From an uncultured Opitutales bacterium (GTDB lineage: Bacteria > Verrucomicrobiota > Verrucomicrobiia > Opitutales > Intestinicryptomonadaceae), in the NCBI GenBank assembly GCA_944389195.1, contig CALXLM010000025.1, forward strand, positions 1-64,000: DNA of 64,000 nt. Reading direction: 5' to 3'. The notes under the pieces were generated by a model. That model searched no databases and was not told the origin of the DNA. It saw only the letters and a list, made by a program, of their open reading frames with translations. Positions 45,489 to 55,317 of this stretch are shown here, one piece after another. The translations under genes were made by a program, and so were the position numbers. Numbering within the stretch: position 1 is the stretch's first letter; each line of letters opens with the position of its first letter.

Positions 45489-47081
45489 ATGCCTAAATTT
45501 GAAAAGAAACTTTTAAGCGGCAACGAAGCCGTGGCTTTGGCGGCATTCCATTCAGGGTGCGCGCTCGGGGTGGGATACCCGGGCACGCCTTCGACTGAAA
45601 TACTCGAAAATTTCTCGCTTCTCGGGGGAAACGCGGAATGGGCCCCGAACGAAAAAGTCGCCGCGGAGGTTGCCCTCGGCGCCGCTTTCGCCGACGCGGC
45701 GTCTCTGGCGACGATGAAACACGTCGGGTTTAACGTGGCGCAGGATTTGTTTTTTACAGCATCGTACAGCGGAGTGCAGGGGGCGTTTGTGGCGGTTGTC
45801 GCCGACGATCCGGGCATGGCGTCGAGCCAGAACGAGCAGGATACCCGCTCGCTGGCGTACGCCGGAGGCTTGCCGGTTCTTGAACCGTCCGATTCGCAGG
45901 AGGCGTACGATTTTACAAGGTTGGCATTCCGCCTTTCCCGCAGATGGGGAATACCGTTCATTCTTAGAACAACCACCCGCATAGCGCACAGCAACACGCC
46001 GGTAGAATACGATTTGGATTCGTTGGAGCCTTTGCATAGCGCAAAATATCAGAAGGACATTTCCACGCACGTGATGGTTCCGGGGCATGCGAAGCCTTCT
46101 CATTTGCGTTTGCGCAGAAAGTTGGCGGAAATATTGAAATGGAACGAGTCTGACGAGTCTCCAAATATGGTTGTCGAGGGGAAATCTTCCGAGCTTGGAA
46201 TCATCGCAAGCGGCGTTGCGTTTCAACATGCCATGGAGGCTGCTCCCGATGCGGGTTTTTTCAAGGTGGCGCTTTCCCACCCGCTTCCAGTAAATAAGAT
46301 TTCCGAGTTTTCAAAGCGCTACAAGCGCTGCGTGGTGATAGAAGAGGGAGATCCGTATATGACGACCCTTCTTCTCGCCGCCGGGGCAAATGTGGAGCCG
46401 AGGGACGAGGTGTGGCGTTTTGGGGAATTCAACAGCGACAGGGCGAAAGCTCAAATCGATGGAGCGACCGACTATTCCGAACCCGCCGTAAAGTCGAAGC
46501 CTCCGCAGCTTTGCAAAGGATGCCCGCATGTGTACAGCTTCAAGCCGCTTGTGGATTTGAATTGCATAGTTTCGGGCGACATAGGCTGCTATACGCTTGC
46601 GGCGATGAAGCCCGTAAGCGGCATGGATCTTCAGATATGCATGGGGGCTTCGATAGGCATGGGCTTAGGGCTGCGGAAAGTTTTGCCGGAAAGCGAGGCG
46701 CGCAGGGTTGTCAGCGTCATAGGCGACAGCACTTTTATGCACAGCGGCCTGACGGGTCTGCTTGAAATGGTTTACAACCCGCCGCCCACGGGCCATGTGG
46801 TTGTCGTTCTCGACAACTCCACAACGGCTATGACCGGGCAGCAGGAACATCCCGGGACCGGCAGGAAACTCGACCATTCCCCGGCGCCGCACACCGTGTC
46901 CATCGCCGACGTGGCGAAAGCAATAGGCGTTCAGAATGTGGAGTTTTTCAACCCTGTCAGGGACGCCGAAAAAATAACTGAATATTTGAGGGAAAAACTC
47001 GCCACAAACGAGCTTACGCTGATAATATTGAAGCAGCCGTGTTTGCTTGCGGCTGCAAATTTGGCAAAAATGAAAGCATAG
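45489..47081 (+). CDS. iorA: Indolepyruvate ferredoxin oxidoreductase alpha subunit, short form
   Basis: A 530-residue protein. The pyrimidine-binding domain (start LLSGNEAVALAAFHSG) and the thiamine diphosphate domain (CKGCPHVYSF, SGDIGCYTLA, GDSTFMHSG, DNSTTAMTGQQEHPGTG) are intact. The C-terminal ferredoxin-like domain with two CxxCxxC clusters found in the classical archaeal enzyme is absent: the frame ends right after ILKQPCLLAA. It oxidatively decarboxylates aryl pyruvates to aryl-acetyl-CoA with ferredoxin. Four bases separate it from iorB. Confidence 0.94.
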   Translation: MPKFEKKLLSGNEAVALAAFHSGCALGVGYPGTPSTEILENFSLLGGNAEWAPNEKVAAEVALGAAFADAASLATMKHVGFNVAQDLFFTASYSGVQGAFVAVVADDPGMASSQNEQDTRSLAYAGGLPVLEPSDSQEAYDFTRLAFRLSRRWGIPFILRTTTRIAHSNTPVEYDLDSLEPLHSAKYQKDISTHVMVPGHAKPSHLRLRRKLAEILKWNESDESPNMVVEGKSSELGIIASGVAFQHAMEAAPDAGFFKVALSHPLPVNKISEFSKRYKRCVVIEEGDPYMTTLLLAAGANVEPRDEVWRFGEFNSDRAKAQIDGATDYSEPAVKSKPPQLCKGCPHVYSFKPLVDLNCIVSGDIGCYTLAAMKPVSGMDLQICMGASIGMGLGLRKVLPESEARRVVSVIGDSTFMHSGLTGLLEMVYNPPPTGHVVVVLDNSTTAMTGQQEHPGTGRKLDHSPAPHTVSIADVAKAIGVQNVEFFNPVRDAEKITEYLREKLATNELTLIILKQPCLLAAANLAKMKA

Positions 47082-47085
47082 CGAA

Positions 47086-47556
47086 ATGGACAAAGTGACA
47101 AACATACGCATAGCCGGCTTGGGCGGCATGGGCGTTTTAAAGGCGTCTCTGATTTTGAGCGAACTCCTTTTTGAGGAGGGATACGACGTTAAAAAAGCCG
47201 AAGTGCACGGAATGTCCCAAAGGGGGGGCTCTATATCGAGCGATGTGCGTTTCGGCAAAAAAGTGGTAAGCCCGATGATAGGTTCGGGCAAAATAGATTT
47301 TTTGCTTTCGCTTGAACCCGAATGGTCGGACGTCCACAAAAATTCGCTTGCCCGCGGAGGGGTTGTAATATCGCCGGCCGATTTCGATGTCTCAAAACTC
47401 AAGAGCGCAAAATCTATAAACGTGGCGGCTCTCGGGGTTTTAAGCAGGCATCTCGACATACCGGAGGGGCGCTGGCTTGAAACCATAGCGAAATTCTTTC
47501 CCGAAAAGCTGCGGGAAGCCAATGCGGAAGCGTTTATGCTCGGAAGAAACTCGTAA
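47086..47556 (+). CDS. iorB: Indolepyruvate ferredoxin oxidoreductase beta subunit
   Basis: A 156-residue protein, shorter than the usual 190 or so. The gamma-type domain motif GLGGMGVLKASLILSELL and EVHGMSQRGGS are clear. It partners IorA. The PaaK-type gene follows after 13 bases. Confidence 0.93.
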   Translation: MDKVTNIRIAGLGGMGVLKASLILSELLFEEGYDVKKAEVHGMSQRGGSISSDVRFGKKVVSPMIGSGKIDFLLSLEPEWSDVHKNSLARGGVVISPADFDVSKLKSAKSINVAALGVLSRHLDIPEGRWLETIAKFFPEKLREANAEAFMLGRNS

Positions 47557-47569
47557 TAGCAGGTTTGAA

Positions 47570-48901
47570 ATGGTGCAAAATTGGAACGATAAAAACGGAA
47601 ACTTCAACACGGCCAGCGCAATGGATTTTCTCCCGCGCGAGCAGTTGAAATTTATACAGAGCCAAAGGCTTTCGGCGATGGTTCAGCACGCCTACAACAA
47701 TGTGTCTCTGTACAGAAACAGAATGGACGCAAAAGGGGTGAAGCCTTCGGACATAAAATCGATAGACGACGTGTCGAAGCTGCCCTTTACGGAAAAAAGC
47801 GATCTCCGCGACACTTATCCATACGGCCTTTTTGCCGTTCCTTCAAGCGAGGTTGTGCGCCTGCATGCTTCGAGCGGCACAACCGGCAAGCCGATAGTCG
47901 TCGGATATACGGAGGACGACATGGAAGTCTGGAAGACGTCGGTAATGCGCTGTCTGCTCATGAGTGGAATCAACCGCGGAGATTTCGTGCAGGTATGCTA
48001 CGGGTACGGATTGTTCACCGGCGGACTCGGAGCGCACGGCGGCGCGGAAAACTTGGGTTGCACGGTAATTCCGGCGTCAACCGGAAACACCGAACGGCAG
48101 CTGATGATAATGAGGGACTTTGGCACAACCGCCATATGTTGCACGCCAAGTTATTTCATTCACCTTATCGAGGAGGCCCCAAAATACGGAATAGACATGA
48201 AAAGCCTTCCCTTGCGACACGGAGTTTTCGGGGCGGAACCGTGGTCTGAACAGATGAGAAATTACGTCCAAAAAAACACAAACGTCGTCGCAAACGACAT
48301 CTATGGGCTTTCGGAAATAACCGGCCCGGGCGTAGGATGCGAATGTTCGGAGCAAAACGGTCTGCACATTCTTGAGGACAACTACTATCCGGAAATAGTG
48401 GATCCCGATACCGGTGAGGTTCTTCCCGACGGCGAGGAGGGTGAGCTTGTTTTGACGACGCTCGCCAAAAGGGCCATGCCTATTTTGCGCTACCGTACCC
48501 ACGACATAACGTCAATAATAACCATGCCTTGCAAATGCGGCAGGACTTTGCGCCGCATACGCAGAATAGGGCGGCGCAGCGACGACATGTTTATCATACG
48601 CGGCGTAAACGTATTCCCGTCGCAGATAGAGGTGGCGCTGATGAGGGTGGAGGAATGCACTCCGAATTACAGAATAATACTGGAGCGCCAGAAGGAGCTC
48701 GACACGGCGACGGTCGAGGTGGAAGTCGGCGAAGAGCACTATACGGACAGCGTTTCCGAATTGGACGCCCTCCGCAAGAAGATAAGGACGTCGATAATGA
48801 ACATAGTCGGCATCAAAATTGAGGTGAAGATTGTGGAACCCAACAAAATTCCGCGCTCGCAAGGCAAAGCGAAGCGCGTTATTGACAACCGTAAAATTTA
48901 A
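47570..48901 (+). CDS. Phenylacetate-CoA ligase (PaaK family)
   Basis: A 443-residue adenylate-forming enzyme. The start at 47570 is chosen over an ATG at 47522 that lies inside iorB. Key motifs: ASSGTTGKPIVVGYT (P-loop), YGLSEITGPGVG, and the C-terminal RGVNVFPSQIE with Lys in the last segment. Next to iorAB it most likely interconverts aryl acids and their CoA esters; in the degradative direction hydrolysis of the CoA ester could recover ATP. Confidence 0.94.
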   Translation: MVQNWNDKNGNFNTASAMDFLPREQLKFIQSQRLSAMVQHAYNNVSLYRNRMDAKGVKPSDIKSIDDVSKLPFTEKSDLRDTYPYGLFAVPSSEVVRLHASSGTTGKPIVVGYTEDDMEVWKTSVMRCLLMSGINRGDFVQVCYGYGLFTGGLGAHGGAENLGCTVIPASTGNTERQLMIMRDFGTTAICCTPSYFIHLIEEAPKYGIDMKSLPLRHGVFGAEPWSEQMRNYVQKNTNVVANDIYGLSEITGPGVGCECSEQNGLHILEDNYYPEIVDPDTGEVLPDGEEGELVLTTLAKRAMPILRYRTHDITSIITMPCKCGRTLRRIRRIGRRSDDMFIIRGVNVFPSQIEVALMRVEECTPNYRIILERQKELDTATVEVEVGEEHYTDSVSELDALRKKIRTSIMNIVGIKIEVKIVEPNKIPRSQGKAKRVIDNRKI

Positions 48902-48917
48902 CGATATACAACTTGAC

Positions 48918-49304
48918 ATGAGATTGAAACAATTATCGGTATTTTTGGAAAACACTCCCGGCCATCTGGAGAAGGTGTGCAAGGTTTTAGCCGAAGCGGG
49001 CATAAACCTTCAGACGATCACGATTGCCGAAACAAAGGATTACGGCATAGTTCGCGCTATCGCCGACAATCCGGAAAAAGCCGCCGACACTTTGAAGGAT
49101 AACGGCTTTTTTGCCAAACTTGTGGAGGTATTGGCGGTTGAAGTAGATGACAAACCGGGAGCGCTTGCCGACATTTTAAAATATGCTGCGGAAGTCGGAC
49201 TAAACATAGAGTACATGTACGCTATGACCAGGCCAATGAACGGCAGACCGGTTATGGTTATGTCCTTTAAGGATATAGACGCGGCCGAAAAAATATTCGG
49301 TTAG
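48918..49304 (+). CDS. Tandem ACT domain protein
   Basis: A 128-residue protein of two ACT domains (about 1-65 and 70-128): LSVFLENTPGHLEKVCKVLAEAGINL and VDDKPGALADILKYAAEVGLNI mark the two ligand loops. The start at 48918 is chosen as the first ATG after the ligase stop. ACT domains sense amino acids. As the fourth gene in the iorA-iorB-paaK run it probably tunes aryl-acid metabolism by an aromatic amino acid. Confidence 0.9.
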   Translation: MRLKQLSVFLENTPGHLEKVCKVLAEAGINLQTITIAETKDYGIVRAIADNPEKAADTLKDNGFFAKLVEVLAVEVDDKPGALADILKYAAEVGLNIEYMYAMTRPMNGRPVMVMSFKDIDAAEKIFG

Positions 49305-49319
49305 CGCGGCGCAGACGTT

Positions 49320-49856
49320 ATGGCAAACAAGACAAAACGTCAATCCGGGATAACGCATAGGGTGTTTTTGGCGTTCTTGGGCGTGTCGTTTTTTGCGTTG
49401 GCCTACATAAACCTGACGAGTCAGGAAAATTTGAGGCTCGTTGCGGAGCAGTTCCCCGAGGTTAACATATCGTTAAGGAAGGCGTTTGTGGAGGGCTACA
49501 AAATGTCTATGTCATTGGCTGTGTTTTTCGCTGACATAATCCTTGTGGGGCCGTTTGCCTGGCTGAGTTATTTTAGCGACCATATATCTCCCAAGCGCAC
49601 CCAGGCAATGCGGAACGTCAGCTTCTTTGATCTCGGAATTCTGCTTGCAACAGACTTTACGCTGGCAGTCATAGCCTTCAATTTTACCATTGTCAACGCA
49701 GTGGATAAAAATCCGGTAAAAATTATAGATTCCGCATTTCTCTGGGTGGTGACTGCCGCCGGTTTTGCGGTTTGTCTTGTGGCCTCACTGTTTAAGATTT
49801 ATTCGTATAATTCAGACCAGCGCAAAGCGCTGAAAAACTATATAATAAAGTTTTGA
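49320..49856 (+). CDS. Membrane protein of unknown function
   Basis: A 178-residue protein with four hydrophobic helices (about 13-30, 62-84, 100-122 and 138-160) and a basic tail. No family recognised. It lies 15 bases behind the ACT gene and may belong to the same transcript. Confidence 0.7.
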   Translation: MANKTKRQSGITHRVFLAFLGVSFFALAYINLTSQENLRLVAEQFPEVNISLRKAFVEGYKMSMSLAVFFADIILVGPFAWLSYFSDHISPKRTQAMRNVSFFDLGILLATDFTLAVIAFNFTIVNAVDKNPVKIIDSAFLWVVTAAGFAVCLVASLFKIYSYNSDQRKALKNYIIKF

Positions 49857-50125
49857 CCTTTGGCGCGTTTTGTTGTCGGGGGAACATGGCGTTTGCGGAC
49901 AAATGGAGTTGCGCTGATTCTGCCATACACAAATTCGCCTTGCCGTTTTGCCGCCAAGTGGTGAGAAGCGAAGAGTTGTTCCCAAAGCGCGCTGCGGCTC
50001 GAAAGTCGGACTTTAGTTTCGGAATAGCGCGTTTTAAGTAGTTTTTAACTTTAAAAACGCGGGATTTTGCCGTTTTTTTTTGGTCTTGAAAAAAAAATTT
50101 TTATATATTTGTTCGTTCAACGGCA

Positions 50126-51487
50126 ATGAGAATTTCAAAACGCATACAAATCTTTTATAGAATACTGTTTTCGGCAGCCATGCTATTGGGAGCTGTCCTT
50201 AACTGCACGGCCCAGAGTCCGTTTTCAGCGCTTGCGGGCGCAACGTCCCCGCAGGCGGAGGCGTCCGATTCGGAAATAAATAATTCGGAATCGGAATATA
50301 CTTCTCCCGAGTTGATTGCTCAAAAAATAAGGGAGAAGAGCCTTAGCGACGCCAAGGAGCTTCACTTTATGGCGAGATCCACAGTGCAATTCATACGGGA
50401 GAATATTTCCGAGGATTTCGCCGATTTTTTGTCGAAGAAATATTTCGGGATACGTGGGGTGGTTGTTCTTCTTTCCGTTCTGATAGTGGGCTTGGCTTGG
50501 GCCTTGCAGCGCTTCGTAATAGCCTTTATATTCAGATTGCTGCTGCGCACGAAAAACGGTGATACCGTAAAGGCGAGCAGGTTGATACTGTCGCGTTTGC
50601 GTTCGCCGATATCGTGGTTCGTTATTTTGATGGCGCTCGACGCCGCAATTCTTCTGCTGTCGCGCAATCCCGACGTCATATTTTTTGCGCGCCGGGTTTC
50701 AACGGTTCTGTTTTTCGTGCTTTTGTGTTGGGCGCTTCAGATATTGTCGGACGCGCTTTTCAAAATCGCCGAGGAACGCGTGGCCATAAAATATGCCGCG
50801 ACAAAAAATCTCCTATTTTTAGGCAACCGCATAATGCGGTATGCAATTTATACGATAACTTGCCTCGTCATACTCGACACTCTCGGGGCAAACATAACGG
50901 CCGTGGTGGCGTCTCTCGGAATAGGAGGCGCGGCGCTGGCTTTCGCATCGAAGGATACGATAGCCAACTTTTTCGGATCTATGTCGCTCATCATAGACAG
51001 GCCCTTTGTGGTGGGGGATTGGATTTCCGCCGCGGGTGTAGAGGGTATAGTCGAATTTATAGGGTTCCGTTCGACAAGAATCAGGACATTTCCCCGTACG
51101 GTTGTGTCTATTCCAAATTTTGTTCTTGCAAACGAAACTGTCGAAAATTGGTCCAAGCGGAACAAGCGTCGGGTGACGATGACGGTTGGTTTGACATACT
51201 CTACCACCGCAGAGCAGATAGTACAGATTGTCGAAGACATCAAGACGCTGCTAAAAAACAACCCCAAAGTCGACAGCTCGGATGTCAGGGTTAATTTTTC
51301 GGGGTTCGGAGACTCTTCGTTGGATATTTCGATCCTCTATTATGTTTTCGAACTTGATCCGATACCCTTTGGGGAGGCCGTTCAAGACGTTAATATAGAT
51401 ATAATGCGTGCCGTGCAAAAAAGGAATTTGTCTTTCGCGTTCCCCTCGCGTTCGCTTTACGTTGAAACCTTGCCCGAGAAAAAATGA
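50126..51487 (+). CDS. Mechanosensitive ion channel (MscS family)
   Basis: A 453-residue protein. A signal peptide or first helix (about 8-30) leads to a periplasmic part, then three membrane helices. The pore helix (GIGGAALAFASKDTIANFFGS) and the beta domain start (IIDRPFVVGDWI) are typical MscS. It relieves osmotic pressure. The gene stops in an ATGA overlap with the phosphoesterase gene. Confidence 0.93.
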   Translation: MRISKRIQIFYRILFSAAMLLGAVLNCTAQSPFSALAGATSPQAEASDSEINNSESEYTSPELIAQKIREKSLSDAKELHFMARSTVQFIRENISEDFADFLSKKYFGIRGVVVLLSVLIVGLAWALQRFVIAFIFRLLLRTKNGDTVKASRLILSRLRSPISWFVILMALDAAILLLSRNPDVIFFARRVSTVLFFVLLCWALQILSDALFKIAEERVAIKYAATKNLLFLGNRIMRYAIYTITCLVILDTLGANITAVVASLGIGGAALAFASKDTIANFFGSMSLIIDRPFVVGDWISAAGVEGIVEFIGFRSTRIRTFPRTVVSIPNFVLANETVENWSKRNKRRVTMTVGLTYSTTAEQIVQIVEDIKTLLKNNPKVDSSDVRVNFSGFGDSSLDISILYYVFELDPIPFGEAVQDVNIDIMRAVQKRNLSFAFPSRSLYVETLPEKK

Positions 51488-52656
51488 TGAATATCGTCCG
51501 CTTGACAATCCAGCTGCCTATGGTTGCGCTGCTTGCGCCTTTGTCGGCTCTTTGCGAAGTAAAGATAATCAGCGGCCCTGTTGTACAATATACGACCGAG
51601 AATTCCGCAACTATCGTATGGGCTACAAATGTTGACGCCGTATCGTGGGTGGAGGCAATGCCCGACGACGGAAGTCATTTTTACGCGGAGGAACGCAAAA
51701 AATATTTCGATTCTCCGCTGGGTAAAAAACAAATAGGGAAAGTTCACAGAATAAAGCTTGACGGATTGAAGAAAAGCTCCACATACAACTATCGCGCGTT
51801 TTCCAAAGAGGTGGTTGACGTAAAGGGCGTTAAAGTTTTTTACGGCGATGTTGCCTCTACCCGGGTATATAAAGCTATTCCACCGTCATTTAAAACGTTT
51901 GACGATTCCTTAGAAGAGCTTGCATTTTCGGTCGTAAACGACATACACGAAAAGTCCGATCTGCTTAAAGCGCTTTTAAAACACGTTCCCAAGGAGGCCG
52001 ATTTTCTTATATTTAACGGTGACATGGTAAATTCGATGTCGTCGCCGTCGCAAATTTACGACGGATTTTTCAGCGCCGCGGCGGCGGCTACAAATTCGTC
52101 GAAGCCGATATTTTTTGCCCGCGGAAACCATGAGGCAAGAGGGCCAATTTCCGATAAATATTCCGATTATTTTCCCACACCTACGGGGAAACCATACTAT
52201 TCGACGAAAATCGGCGAAACATTCTTTATATTTCTTGACTCAGGGGAGGACAAACCCGACAGCGACATAGAATATTACGGCCTCGCTGATTTCGACAAAT
52301 ACCGAATAGAACAAGGCGAGTGGCTTAAGTGCGTAGTCGAAAGCGACGCTTTTAAAGCGGCGCGCCACCGCATCGTAGTCACGCATATACCTCCGGCCTG
52401 GGGCGAATGGCACGGTTCGCGCCACTTTCGGAAGGTTTTCGCTCCTATACTCAATGGAAGAAATATCGACGTATATTTAAGCGGGCACCTCCACAGTCAC
52501 AAGTTTTACCCGGCCGGCGAAGTTTTCGATGCTCCCACGGTGGCGAATTCAAATTCCGAAATCATGAATGTAAAAATTCGCAAAGACGGCATAACACTGA
52601 GTTTTTGCGACGCCGGCGGCAAAAAAAAGCGTCCCGACATTGTTATAAAGAAATAA
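51484..52656 (+). CDS. Secreted metallophosphoesterase (calcineurin-like, purple acid phosphatase type)
   Basis: A 390-residue protein with a signal peptide (cleavage near ALCE). An N-terminal fibronectin-like domain (about 25-120, with TTENSATIVWATN) precedes a metallophosphoesterase domain: VVNDIHE, FNGDMVN, ARGNHEARG, VVTHIPP and LSGHLHSH give the metal ligands. The start ATG overlaps the mscS stop; a second ATG follows at once. It hydrolyses a phosphoester or anhydride in the periplasm. Confidence 0.9.
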   Translation: MMNIVRLTIQLPMVALLAPLSALCEVKIISGPVVQYTTENSATIVWATNVDAVSWVEAMPDDGSHFYAEERKKYFDSPLGKKQIGKVHRIKLDGLKKSSTYNYRAFSKEVVDVKGVKVFYGDVASTRVYKAIPPSFKTFDDSLEELAFSVVNDIHEKSDLLKALLKHVPKEADFLIFNGDMVNSMSSPSQIYDGFFSAAAAATNSSKPIFFARGNHEARGPISDKYSDYFPTPTGKPYYSTKIGETFFIFLDSGEDKPDSDIEYYGLADFDKYRIEQGEWLKCVVESDAFKAARHRIVVTHIPPAWGEWHGSRHFRKVFAPILNGRNIDVYLSGHLHSHKFYPAGEVFDAPTVANSNSEIMNVKIRKDGITLSFCDAGGKKKRPDIVIKK

Positions 52657-53159
52657 CCGCAGCTCTCATGTTGTGGGTGGTAGCGCGTTTTTACATAAAT
52701 CCGCTATAAGCGTGGGCTTACGGCCGGAGCATCGTCGTCCCAATATATTCGCGCAAGATTAGATGAGGGAAATATGCGGAAAATATTTCGTTAAGTAATA
52801 TTATATGCGCCCGTATCCGTAATACGCCAGGAAGACGCTTTTTCGAATTGTGCATGGAAGGCGATGAATAAAGTAATAAACATCGTCAAAATCCGAAACA
52901 GCATGTCTGATGTTTATTTGCACGCATAGGCGGAACTTTAGGCTGATTAAATATGTGAAAAAGAAAAAGGCTTCGGTTTTGCGGGCTTACGCGGTTGTTT
53001 ATATGTTAATTGCGGATTTTCAGCAATCTTTGCCTGCATTTTTTGTTTATATATTTTTCGATTTGAATTCGCCGCCACGTGAACGACAAAATTTTGCCGC
53101 ATGCTGTTGCCGTTAGGCATGCAAAAAGCGCACCATCTTGCGCAGTTGTCCGCATGGAA
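52657..53159. other. Spacer without a recognisable gene
   Basis: About 500 bases between the phosphoesterase and the Fur-type gene (convergent). It is AT-rich from 52740 to 53080. A 68-codon frame at 52910-53116 lacks a ribosome site and family likeness. No terminator or RNA gene was evident. Confidence 0.45.
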
Positions 53160-53594
53160 TCATGCTATAGTTCGGCGTTTCCTTTTTGCGCAATCGGGGC
53201 AAACGCCGTTAAAGGTGATGCTGATGTCGGAAATCCCAGTTAATGACTTTGGAAGTTCAATTGACGAAATATCGACGTCCAGTATTTTACCGCACCTTGA
53301 ACATAAAAAATGGCCGTGCCTTTCCGACGCGTATTCGTATTTTTTTGCACCGGGAACCTCTACTTTTCTTATGTATCCGGCTTTTTCGAAGTCACCGAGA
53401 ATCCTATAAACGCTTTCCTCGCGGAGTTCGGGATTATTTTTTGATATTAAACTCATTATATCCTCCACGCTCAGATGCCTGCGGGCCCCATGAAAAAGCC
53501 CATATACAATTTTGCGTTGAAGGGTCCTTCTAAAGCCCGCCTTGCGGCAAAATGAGGTGAAGGTGTCTTCAAATGTCTTTCCGTCGTTTTTCAT
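53160..53594 (-). CDS. Fur family regulator, PerR-like
   Basis: A 144-residue protein. A winged helix (about 15-85, with EESVYRILGDFEKAGYIRKVE) and the Fur metal domain: HGHFLCSRCG (His93, His95, Cys98, Cys101) and CPDC (Cys132, Cys135), which form the structural zinc site. It stands divergent from catalase with 235 bases between starts, which argues for a peroxide sensor (PerR-like) that controls the catalase and itself. Confidence 0.92.
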   Translation of the reverse strand: MKNDGKTFEDTFTSFCRKAGFRRTLQRKIVYGLFHGARRHLSVEDIMSLISKNNPELREESVYRILGDFEKAGYIRKVEVPGAKKYEYASERHGHFLCSRCGKILDVDISSIELPKSLTGISDISITFNGVCPDCAKRKRRTIA

Positions 53595-53613
53595 CTGCCC
53601 CGTATGATGCGGC

Positions 53614-53650
53614 TTTTATAAAATAATTGCAAGTTTTTTATAAATAATAC
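53614..53650. repeat. Imperfect AT-rich direct repeat in the fur/katA spacer
   Basis: TTTTATAAAATAAT (from 53614) and TTTTATAAATAAT (from 53636) repeat about 22 bases apart, i.e. two helical turns, between the regulator start and the predicted catalase promoter. Each resembles half of a Fur-family site. Confidence 0.35.
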
Positions 53651-53679
53651 TTGACTGCTATTGTTAATTATTTACATTA
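53651..53679 (+). promoter_or_regulatory. Predicted katA promoter with embedded 7-1-7 operator
   Basis: TTGACT (53651-53656) and TACATT (53674-53679) with a 17-base spacer form a sigma70-type promoter. Inside it TGTTAAT-T-ATTTACA (53662-53676) is a 7-1-7 inverted repeat with one mismatch, the arrangement of Fur/PerR sites. It would let the divergent PerR-like protein block the promoter. Confidence 0.5.
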
Positions 53680-53829
53680 AACCCAAAAAAACAGGGCTTT
53701 TCGGGATAGGGAAGGGATAAAAAATTTCGGCGATAGGTATACTCCCTATATCCAGAAGGAACTCCGCTACGGGCGAGCCAACGTTTTTTTTGCAAACTTA
53801 TTTTAAAACTGAAAATGAAAGGAAACAAT

Positions 53830-55269
53830 ATGGAAAAAGACAGACTGACAAATAACTTCGGCATGCCGATTCCCGACAATCAAAATTCCAGAACCGCGGG
53901 ACCGAGAGGCCCCATGTTAATGGAGGATGTTTGGTTTCAGGAAAAAATGGCCAACTTCAACCGAGAGGTCATACCCGAGAGGCGAATGCACGCAAAGGGT
54001 TCGGGCGCATTTGGAACTTTTACTGTCACAAGGGATATTACAAAGTACACGCGGGCCAAACTCTTTTCGGAGATCGGCAAAAAAACCGATGTGTTTGTGC
54101 GTTTCTCAACGGTGGCGGGCGAACGCGGAGCGGCGGATGCCGAAAGAGATATTCGCGGTTTTGCCGTGAAATTTTACACTGAGGAGGGCAATTGGGATTT
54201 GGTCGGAAACAATACTCCCGTATTTTTCCTGCGCGACGGACACCATTTCCCCGACTTGAACCACGCCGTAAAGCGCGATCCCAAGACCAACATGCGGTCA
54301 GCTAAAAATAACTGGGATTTTTGGACGAGCCTGCCAGAGGCGCTTCACCAAATAACCATTACCATGGGCGACGACGGTATTCCCGCCTCATACCGCAATA
54401 TGCACGGATTTGGAAGCCACACATTCAGCATGTACGACGCCAATCTCAACTTGGTATGGGTAAAATTTCACTGGGTGTGCCAGCAGCCGATAAAATTCCT
54501 TACCGATGAGGAGGCCGAAGCGGTAATTGCAAAAGACCGCGACAGCAACCAGCGCGATCTTTTCGAACACATCGAAAAGGGCGATTTTCCCAAATGGAAG
54601 CTCTGCATTCAAGTAATGACGCGCGAACAGGCTAAAAATATGCCGTATAACCCTTTTGATTTGACGAAGGAATGGTATACGGACGAGTTCCCTCTCGAGG
54701 AGGTCGGCATTATGGAATTAAACCGAAATCCAGACAATTATTTTCAAGACGTTGAGCAGGCGGCGTTTAATCCGGCAAACGTGGTGCCAGGAATAGGGTT
54801 TTCGCCAGACAAGATGCTGCAGGCGCGTTTGTTCGGATACGGAGACGCCCAAAGATACAGGCTTGGAGTAAACCATTATCAAATTCCGGTTAACCGACCG
54901 CGCTGCCCCGTCACGGGATATTCCCGCGATGGGCAAATGCGCGTTGACGGAAACCACGGCGCCAAGACTTCCTATGAGCCAAATTCATACGGGGCATGGA
55001 CAGAACAGCCCGATTATAGGATTCCGCCCACGCAGGTGTGCGGCGACGGCGACTCTTGGAATTTCCGGGAGGACGACGACGATTATTATTCACAGCCCGG
55101 CAGGCGTTTTCGGGCAATGACGCCGGAACAGAAAGAGAGGCTTTTTGCAAATACGGCGCGGGCTATGGGAGACGCCCCGGAGTTTATAAAACGCCGCCAT
55201 ATAGAAAACTGTTCGAAGGCCGATCCGGAATATGGGAAAGGAGTGGCAAAGGCTCTCGGATTGGAGTAG
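53830..55269 (+). CDS. katA: Haem catalase, clade 3 type
   Basis: A 479-residue monofunctional catalase. The start at 53830 is chosen because AGGA lies seven bases before it; an ATG at 53815 is upstream of that. Catalytic His54 (in [12 protein letters not shown]), the Asn in [11 protein letters not shown], and the proximal haem Tyr in [13 protein letters not shown] are present. The short size fits clade 3 enzymes. It removes hydrogen peroxide in the cytoplasm. A Fur/PerR-type gene is divergent. Confidence 0.96.
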   Translation: MEKDRLTNNFGMPIPDNQNSRTAGPRGPMLMEDVWFQEKMANFNREVIPERRMHAKGSGAFGTFTVTRDITKYTRAKLFSEIGKKTDVFVRFSTVAGERGAADAERDIRGFAVKFYTEEGNWDLVGNNTPVFFLRDGHHFPDLNHAVKRDPKTNMRSAKNNWDFWTSLPEALHQITITMGDDGIPASYRNMHGFGSHTFSMYDANLNLVWVKFHWVCQQPIKFLTDEEAEAVIAKDRDSNQRDLFEHIEKGDFPKWKLCIQVMTREQAKNMPYNPFDLTKEWYTDEFPLEEVGIMELNRNPDNYFQDVEQAAFNPANVVPGIGFSPDKMLQARLFGYGDAQRYRLGVNHYQIPVNRPRCPVTGYSRDGQMRVDGNHGAKTSYEPNSYGAWTEQPDYRIPPTQVCGDGDSWNFREDDDDYYSQPGRRFRAMTPEQKERLFANTARAMGDAPEFIKRRHIENCSKADPEYGKGVAKALGLE

Positions 55270-55283
55270 CAGCATTTGATGCA

Positions 55284-55317
55284 AAAAAAGCGCCCGCCGA
55301 AAATGGCGGGCGCTTTT
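55284..55317. terminator. Rho-independent terminator of katA
   Basis: AAAGCGCCCGCC and GGCGGGCGCTTT flank a six-base loop, with A-run before and T-run after. It can also serve minus-strand transcripts from 55444. Confidence 0.9.

Noticed and set aside
52910-53116. A 68-codon frame in the spacer before the Fur-type gene
   Set aside because: Weak start context and no recognisable protein features.
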